Below are positions 5,545 through 8,999 of a stretch of DNA of 8,999 nt, in pieces (the first letter of the stretch is position 1; each line of letters starts with the position of its first letter). The notes under the pieces were generated by a model. That model saw nothing but the letters and a program-made list of their open reading frames with translations. It ran no database searches and was not told where the DNA came from. A program made the translations under genes and the position numbers. Source of the DNA: Bacillota bacterium. Its GTDB lineage: Bacteria; Bacillota; Clostridia; Acetivibrionales; Acetivibrionaceae. The stretch covers positions 1 to 8,999 of the forward strand of contig JAEZUI010000095.1 in NCBI GenBank assembly GCA_023421115.1, in the 5' to 3' direction.

Positions 5545-6623
5545 CTTTCTATTTTCTCCTTCTCATCAATGTAGAACTTAGTTGGACAAATATTTTCACA
5601 TCTGTTACATCCAATAGAATCTCCGTCAATCACTGAGCATTTGTTCATATTTGTTTTTTTTGGATGTAACCCCAAAAAACTATTACATAAATCAGCACAC
5701 GTTCTCGCAGCTTTGTAGCCAATTAATATATTTTCTATATCTGGAATTCCTCCAGAATGTTCAGCTGGAGTAATTGCGTTAATTATACTTAAGTTACCAC
5801 CATTTAAAACTGCTGAATAAAAGCCTATTGAATTTACAATATGGTCATCTTGTGAAAACTCATCAGTAAAAAGTGGACCAAGAGGCATAAAAGGTACATT
5901 CAATTGATTTATAATGGAGATTAACAGATTTATTTTTTCAGGAGAACAATGCCCAACCCCTTCAACCATAACACTGACACCCTCATCTCGGAAAATCTTA
6001 ATTAGTTGAGCATATTCAGTAAGTTCCTCCCTATGAACTTCATCCAATGTATCCTTTGTGACTGCAGGTCTAAATGCTGCACCAAGTGATATTACAATAG
6101 AATACTTTTTAGCTACCTCAAGAACATCCTCAAGAACATCCCAATAAATGCTCCTTGAAGCATTTCTAGTTATCATATCTTTTATTATTAGCACAGCACT
6201 TCTCGAAGAAAAAGGTATACTTCTTGAGTTTATAGCTTTATGTACTCTTTCGAGTGTGGGTGTCAAATGTATTACAAACCAGGATACTCCATTAGTTGCT
6301 GCACGAACCATTTCTTCCTTAAGTTTTGCCTTGTCAATATTCCCCTTATCATTTAGACAAAGATAGTGTGGTATAAAACCTATTGGACAGCCAATCTGTT
6401 GCTTTACATAATCATATAAGTACCCATAAGTACTATCTAAACTTAAATCCATAATCAAGTCAGGCTTTTCTTGCAAATTTGATAGCACTCTCACTTTTTG
6501 CAATTCTGTCTCATACGCCTCAATTTTCTTAATACTTACCCCAATATTAACATTAACTGCCACTGGGAATCCGCTGCCAACATTAATTGTCGAGTTACTT
6601 CCTGTAAGTGTTACATAATCCAT
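5526..6623 (-). CDS. Divergent ThiC-superfamily (radical-type) enzyme
   Basis: ThiC converts aminoimidazole ribotide to the thiamin pyrimidine by radical SAM chemistry. This 365-residue protein keeps the ThiC core in order: NVNIG (24-28), IMDLS (57-61), PIGFIPHY (80-87), His119, SSR (139-141), SLGAAFRP (179-186), EGVGH (221-225), PLGPL (247-251), DDHI (259-262), TPAEH (285-289). His225 and His289 lie 64 residues apart, as do the metal-binding histidines of ThiC. Differences are large: it is shorter than the usual 430-plus residues, lacking the N-terminal region; SLGDG has become SLGAA; SRGG has become SRSA; and the C-terminal CxxCxxxxC is replaced by Cys329, Cys339, Cys342 and Cys346 in a ferredoxin-like CxxCxxxCP. 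It is therefore probably not a thiamin enzyme but acts on another, perhaps nucleotide-like, substrate. ATG at 6623 has AAGG 6 nt upstream. First gene of the pair with the protease. Confidence 0.85.
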   Translation of the reverse strand: MDYVTLTGSNSTINVGSGFPVAVNVNIGVSIKKIEAYETELQKVRVLSNLQEKPDLIMDLSLDSTYGYLYDYVKQQIGCPIGFIPHYLCLNDKGNIDKAKLKEEMVRAATNGVSWFVIHLTPTLERVHKAINSRSIPFSSRSAVLIIKDMITRNASRSIYWDVLEDVLEVAKKYSIVISLGAAFRPAVTKDTLDEVHREELTEYAQLIKIFRDEGVSVMVEGVGHCSPEKINLLISIINQLNVPFMPLGPLFTDEFSQDDHIVNSIGFYSAVLNGGNLSIINAITPAEHSGGIPDIENILIGYKAARTCADLCNSFLGLHPKKTNMNKCSVIDGDSIGCNRCENICPTKFYIDEKEKIERWIRIN

Positions 6624-6652
6624 ACTACACCTTCCCCTTTCAACGGGAATCA

Positions 6653-6681
6653 GTTAAAAGCGTACTGCAAGTACTTGTCAA
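6653..6681 (-). promoter_or_regulatory. Promoter of the ThiC-like/protease pair with an operator-like palindrome
   Basis: The minus strand has a perfect -35 TTGACA (6681-6676), a 17-bp spacer and -10 TTTAAC (6658-6653). The spacer contains a perfect inverted repeat GTACT-GCA-AGTAC (6662-6674), placed where a bound repressor would block RNA polymerase. Further upstream CACGT occurs twice in the same orientation (6691-6695 and 6713-6717), 22 bp apart, that is two helical turns. No regulator gene is seen nearby. Confidence 0.65.
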
Positions 6682-6737
6682 TCCTCTGAGCACGTCTTAA
6701 TACAAACCAAAACACGTATGGTAAAATCGGCATGGGG

Positions 6738-7232
6738 TTAATCTTCTTTCTTTGTATACTTAACAAATTTGAAATGGATATCTTTATATACATACCAATC
6801 GCTCGATGATGATGTTTCCCACATTTCTTCCTTATCTAGGTCCACAAAGTATTTGTCTGCAATATATGTGTTCTCAATTTTTGTAACATAAGATTCTGTG
6901 CAATATTGCAAGAGTTGAGTGTATATAGACTCTCCACCTATCACAAAAACATCATCCTGGTTATATTTTTTTAGCTCAATAAAAAGTTCGTCTATCGAGC
7001 GACATATAGTTACTTTCTCATTTATAAAATCTATACTCCTGCTTAACACAATATTTCTCCTATCCCTTAGGGGTTCTTTTCCTGGTAATGATTCAAATGT
7101 TTCTCTACCCATTACTACTACTTTACCTAAAGTCATCTGCTTAAAAAATTTCATATCTTCAGGAATACGCTGTAGCAGGTTACCCTTAAATCCAATTCCC
7201 CAGTTCAAATCAACGGCAACAATAGCTTTCAT
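6738..7232 (-). CDS. folA: Dihydrofolate reductase
   Basis: NADPH-dependent reduction of dihydrofolate to tetrahydrofolate, closing the cycle opened by thymidylate synthase; cytoplasmic. The 164 residues show NWGIG (10-14), the catalytic acid Asp26 in IPEDMKFFK, the NADPH site MGRETF (41-46) and VIGGESIY (97-104). The tryptophan usual in the LPW motif is Gln21 here (GNLLQRIPED), a variation I recall from other clostridial enzymes. Start chosen: ATG at 7232, with GGGAGGAG ending 6 nt upstream. An in-frame start at 7256 would add eight residues but overlap thyA and lacks a suitable site. It follows thyA after 13 bp. No terminator follows, so some transcripts may run into the ThiC-like gene. Confidence 0.96.
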   Translation of the reverse strand: MKAIVAVDLNWGIGFKGNLLQRIPEDMKFFKQMTLGKVVVMGRETFESLPGKEPLRDRRNIVLSRSIDFINEKVTICRSIDELFIELKKYNQDDVFVIGGESIYTQLLQYCTESYVTKIENTYIADKYFVDLDKEEMWETSSSSDWYVYKDIHFKFVKYTKKED

Positions 7233-7245
7233 TTTATTCTCCTCC

Positions 7246-8076
7246 CTAGATAGCAACAGGAATATTTTTTATCTGTGCTCCACTCTGATAGCCTTCTAAC
7301 ACAAAGTCCTCAACTTTAAAATCATAGAAATCCTTTTTATCTGGATTAATCAGTAATTTCGGTGCGGGATATGGAGTCCTCTGTATTAGCTCTGTAATTA
7401 ACGGTACATGCCTATCATATATATGGGCATCAGCAATAACATGTACAAATTCCCCAACCTCAAGATTGCTTACCTGAGCCAACATATGCACAAGGATTGC
7501 ATATTGAGATACATTCCAATTATTTGCAACTAAGATATCTTGAGAACGTTGATTAAGAACAGCATTTAGCTTTCTGCCAGTAACATTAAAAGTCATACTA
7601 TATGCACAAGGGTATAAGTTCATTTCATGCAAGTCACTATGGTTGTACATGTTAGCAATAATCCTCCTACTATATGGATTATGCTTTAAGTCATAGATAA
7701 TCCTATCTACCTGATCAAACTCTCCTTCACGATACTTATGCTTAATTCCTAATTGATAACCATATGCCTTACCTATTGAACCTTCTTCATCAGCCCAACT
7801 ATCCCAAATTCGACTATTAAGTTCTTTAATATTATTCGATTTCTTTTGCCATATCCAGAGCAACTCATCTATTGCAGCTTTTAGATTTGTTGGCCTTAGA
7901 GTAAGAATCGGGAATTCTTCTGATAAATTATACCTGTTAACAACAGCAAAGCTCTTAATTGTGTGGGCAATATTGCCATCAGACCATTTAGCTCTTACAA
8001 CCTCCCCTTCAGATGATACTCCGTTTTTAAGGATATCCTTACACATAGTTATAAAAATATTATCCGCTTCACTCAC
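7246..8076 (-). CDS. thyA: Thymidylate synthase, Bacillus ThyA type
   Basis: Methylates dUMP to dTMP using 5,10-methylenetetrahydrofolate, producing dihydrofolate for the adjacent FolA. The 276 residues carry the catalytic Cys157 in LYPCAYSMTF, the phosphate-binding arginines (SRR at 136-138, QRSQD at 176-180), the dUMP-binding Asn188 in NVSQY and DAHIYDRH (216-223). The site reads PCAY where E. coli-type enzymes have PCH; together with the 276-residue length and the end ...VAI, this resembles the Bacillus subtilis ThyA and phage phi3T branch. The start is GTG at 8076 with GAGG 9 nt upstream. I could not find a convincing promoter in the gap above it. Confidence 0.96.
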   Translation of the reverse strand: MSEADNIFITMCKDILKNGVSSEGEVVRAKWSDGNIAHTIKSFAVVNRYNLSEEFPILTLRPTNLKAAIDELLWIWQKKSNNIKELNSRIWDSWADEEGSIGKAYGYQLGIKHKYREGEFDQVDRIIYDLKHNPYSRRIIANMYNHSDLHEMNLYPCAYSMTFNVTGRKLNAVLNQRSQDILVANNWNVSQYAILVHMLAQVSNLEVGEFVHVIADAHIYDRHVPLITELIQRTPYPAPKLLINPDKKDFYDFKVEDFVLEGYQSGAQIKNIPVAI

Positions 8077-8122
8077 AGTAACTTACCTCACTTATCATCA
8101 ATTTGTTTATTAGCAGTTTATA

Positions 8123-8313
8123 TCAAGCACTTTTCCAATCTAAATCCTTCACTTTTATTGCCTTCCTTACAAAATTCGCCACAGAAATCTCTGCAGATTT
8201 ATCTTTCTGTTTATGCCTTACTCTTCCTGCCTTTCACTATGCTTTGATATTTCCTCTCACTTACATTCTGACTCAATTACAAAATCAGGCTTAACTTCGA
8301 CTATTAATCTCAA
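8123..8313 (-). pseudogene. Possible decayed coding sequence upstream of thyA
   Basis: On the minus strand, two frames read like protein but are broken. One runs from 8313 as LRLIVEVKPDFVIESECK, hits TGA at 8257-8259, continues EEISKHSERQEE and stops at 8218. The other, from 8233, reads KAGRVRHKQKDKSAEISVAN and on to DLDWKSA, stopping at 8123. A frame change near 8225-8235 would join them. I do not recognise a family, and there is no intact start. It may equally be chance in AT-rich DNA. Confidence 0.22.
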
Positions 8314-8500
8314 CCTACATGTTTATCGAAAAACAATTTGCATCAATTTTGATATCTTTTAGAAAAACCATGTATATCTGTCTATTGAAATCAAAACCCA
8401 ATGTAAAATACTAAATTGAGTTCAATATAGATCCCATTTTACACTTCGCAATATCCATCTAGAATTTTACCATATTATTTATATGAATTACATATTTAGA
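8314..8500. promoter_or_regulatory. Gap with nested palindromes upstream of thyA
   Basis: No intact gene. TGTAAAAT (8402-8409) is mirrored by ATTTTACA (8436-8443), and between them lies ATTGA-GT-TCAAT (8415-8426); the two inverted repeats are nearly concentric. A further ATCAA-TT-TTGAT lies at 8342-8353. These could be operators or a hairpin. No clear sigma-A promoter reading into thyA was found. Confidence 0.35.
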
Positions 8501-8502
8501 AT

Positions 8503-8531
8503 AAAAAGAAGGCAAAAATTCATTTGCCTTC
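8503..8531 (-). terminator. Intrinsic terminator of thrS
   Basis: Minus-strand hairpin GAAGGCAAA/TTTGCCTTC (8531-8523 with 8516-8508), 9 bp perfect with a 6-nt loop, followed by five U's (8507-8503). It lies about 105 bp past the thrS stop codon. Confidence 0.88.
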
Positions 8532-8532
8532 C

Positions 8533-8550
8533 AGCACACTAGTGCTTTTT
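8533..8550 (+). terminator. Weak plus-strand hairpin with a T-run
   Basis: AGCAC (8533-8537) pairs with GTGCT (8542-8546) around ACTA, followed by T's to 8550 on the plus strand. The stem is only 5 bp and no plus-strand gene leads into it, so function is doubtful. Confidence 0.25.
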
Positions 8551-8636
8551 ACTTAATGTAAAAAATTCATTTTAATGTTCTTGCTCAAATACTCAAAACA
8601 AATTCTGTTTCGTAGCACTTGGAATAATTCAATTTA

Positions 8637-8999
8637 TTATTTAGCTTTGTTTTCTACTTCCTCAACAACCTTATTAATAAAATCATTTAATGCCATAGCT
8701 CCAAGGTCGCCGTCCTTCCTTGATCTTACTGCAACTGCTCTATTTTCAAGCTCTTTATCACCTATAACCAGCATATAAGGCGTCTTCTCAAGCTGAGCTT
8801 CCCTGATTTTATAGCCAATCTTTTCATTCCTCAAGTCCACCTCAACTCGTATACCTTTTGCCTCTAATGCGGCTTTTACCTCACCGGCAAACTGATGATG
8901 CTTGTCTATCAAAGGAAGTACTTTAACCTGAACAGGTGAAAGCCATGTAGGAAAAGCACCTGCAAAGTGTTCTGTAAGTATTGCTATAAACCTCTCAAT
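8637..8999 (-). CDS. thrS: Threonyl-tRNA synthetase, C-terminal part (cut by window edge)
   Basis: Charges tRNA-Thr with threonine in the cytoplasm. The 120 visible residues are the end of the catalytic core and the anticodon-binding domain. The frame is open to the window edge, beginning IERFIAILTEHFAGAFPTWL, then SPVQVKVLP, and continuing with VEVDLRNEKIGYKIREAQ and PYMLVIGDKE, all hallmark ThrS segments; the VR.R..GD.G pattern follows before the stop at 8637. The gene continues beyond 8999, so the true start is outside the window. In many Firmicutes thrS lies near infC-rpmI-rplT; here thyA-folA and the accessory pair stand between them. Confidence 0.97.
   Translation of the reverse strand: MERFIAILTEHFAGAFPTWLSPVQVKVLPLIDKHHQFAGEVKAALEAKGIRVEVDLRNEKIGYKIREAQLEKTPYMLVIGDKELENRAVAVRSRKDGDLGAMALNDFINKVVEEVENKAK

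Noticed and set aside
5526..6623. True thiamin ThiC
   Set aside because: Replaced SLGDG and SRGG residues, non-ThiC cysteine spacing, missing N-terminal region and no thiamin genes nearby.
6738..7256. Longer folA starting at 7256
   Set aside because: It would overlap the end of thyA and has no suitable site; the ATG at 7232 has an ideal one and matches usual DHFR N-termini.
6919..7299. Plus-strand frame of 126 codons
   Set aside because: It is antisense to folA, whose motifs are unmistakable; the open frame is a by-product.
8103..8294. Plus-strand frame of 63 codons with hydrophobic residues
   Set aside because: Hydrophobic content arises from T-rich DNA; no ribosome binding site or family resemblance.
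1..8999. CRISPR array or tRNA/rRNA gene
   Set aside because: No regularly spaced repeats and no cloverleaf or rRNA-like sequence were seen on either strand.

Overview
The window comes from a low-GC Gram-positive bacterium, most probably a member of the Clostridia. This is inferred from AT-rich intergenic DNA, strong GGAGG-type ribosome binding sites, U-tailed terminators, a Firmicutes-type leader before infC-rpmI-rplT, and a clostridial-style DHFR and ThyA. Every convincing gene lies on the minus strand, so transcription runs from position 8999 towards position 1.

In the direction of transcription the layout is as follows. (1) The 3' end of thrS (threonyl-tRNA synthetase, cut by the window edge) with a clear terminator. 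(2) A gap of about 560 bp with small palindromes and what may be a decayed gene. (3) thyA-folA, a tightly packed dTMP/tetrahydrofolate pair. (4) A two-gene accessory cassette with its own promoter: a divergent ThiC-superfamily enzyme, overlapping by 19 bp with a 708-residue protein that ends in a trypsin-like serine protease domain. (5) A gap of about 530 bp with an unusually hairpin-rich element. (6) The translation operon infC-rpmI-rplT, with a consensus promoter and an L20-type attenuator leader. (7) A SpoU/TrmH RNA methyltransferase gene and its terminator. (8) About 600 bp without a gene, dominated by a 171-bp near-continuous inverted repeat and two compact hairpins at the window edge.

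The housekeeping parts are ordinary: ThyA uses methylenetetrahydrofolate and makes dihydrofolate, which FolA reduces again; the infC operon is autoregulated by ribosomal protein L20 in related bacteria. The part worth attention is the cassette at 3418-6623. Its first protein keeps the ThiC (beta/alpha)8 core motifs and both putative metal-binding histidines. It differs at the SLGDG aspartate, the SRGG loop and the C-terminal cysteine motif, so it probably does not make the thiamin pyrimidine. Its partner has an unassigned N-terminal region of about 385 residues, a short helical segment that resembles the effector-associated (EAD, death-like) adaptor domains of bacterial conflict systems, and a protease domain with an intact His-Asp-Ser triad. 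A radical-type enzyme translationally coupled to an EAD-protease effector, placed between housekeeping operons, is a credible candidate for an undescribed conflict or signalling system. Function is inference only.
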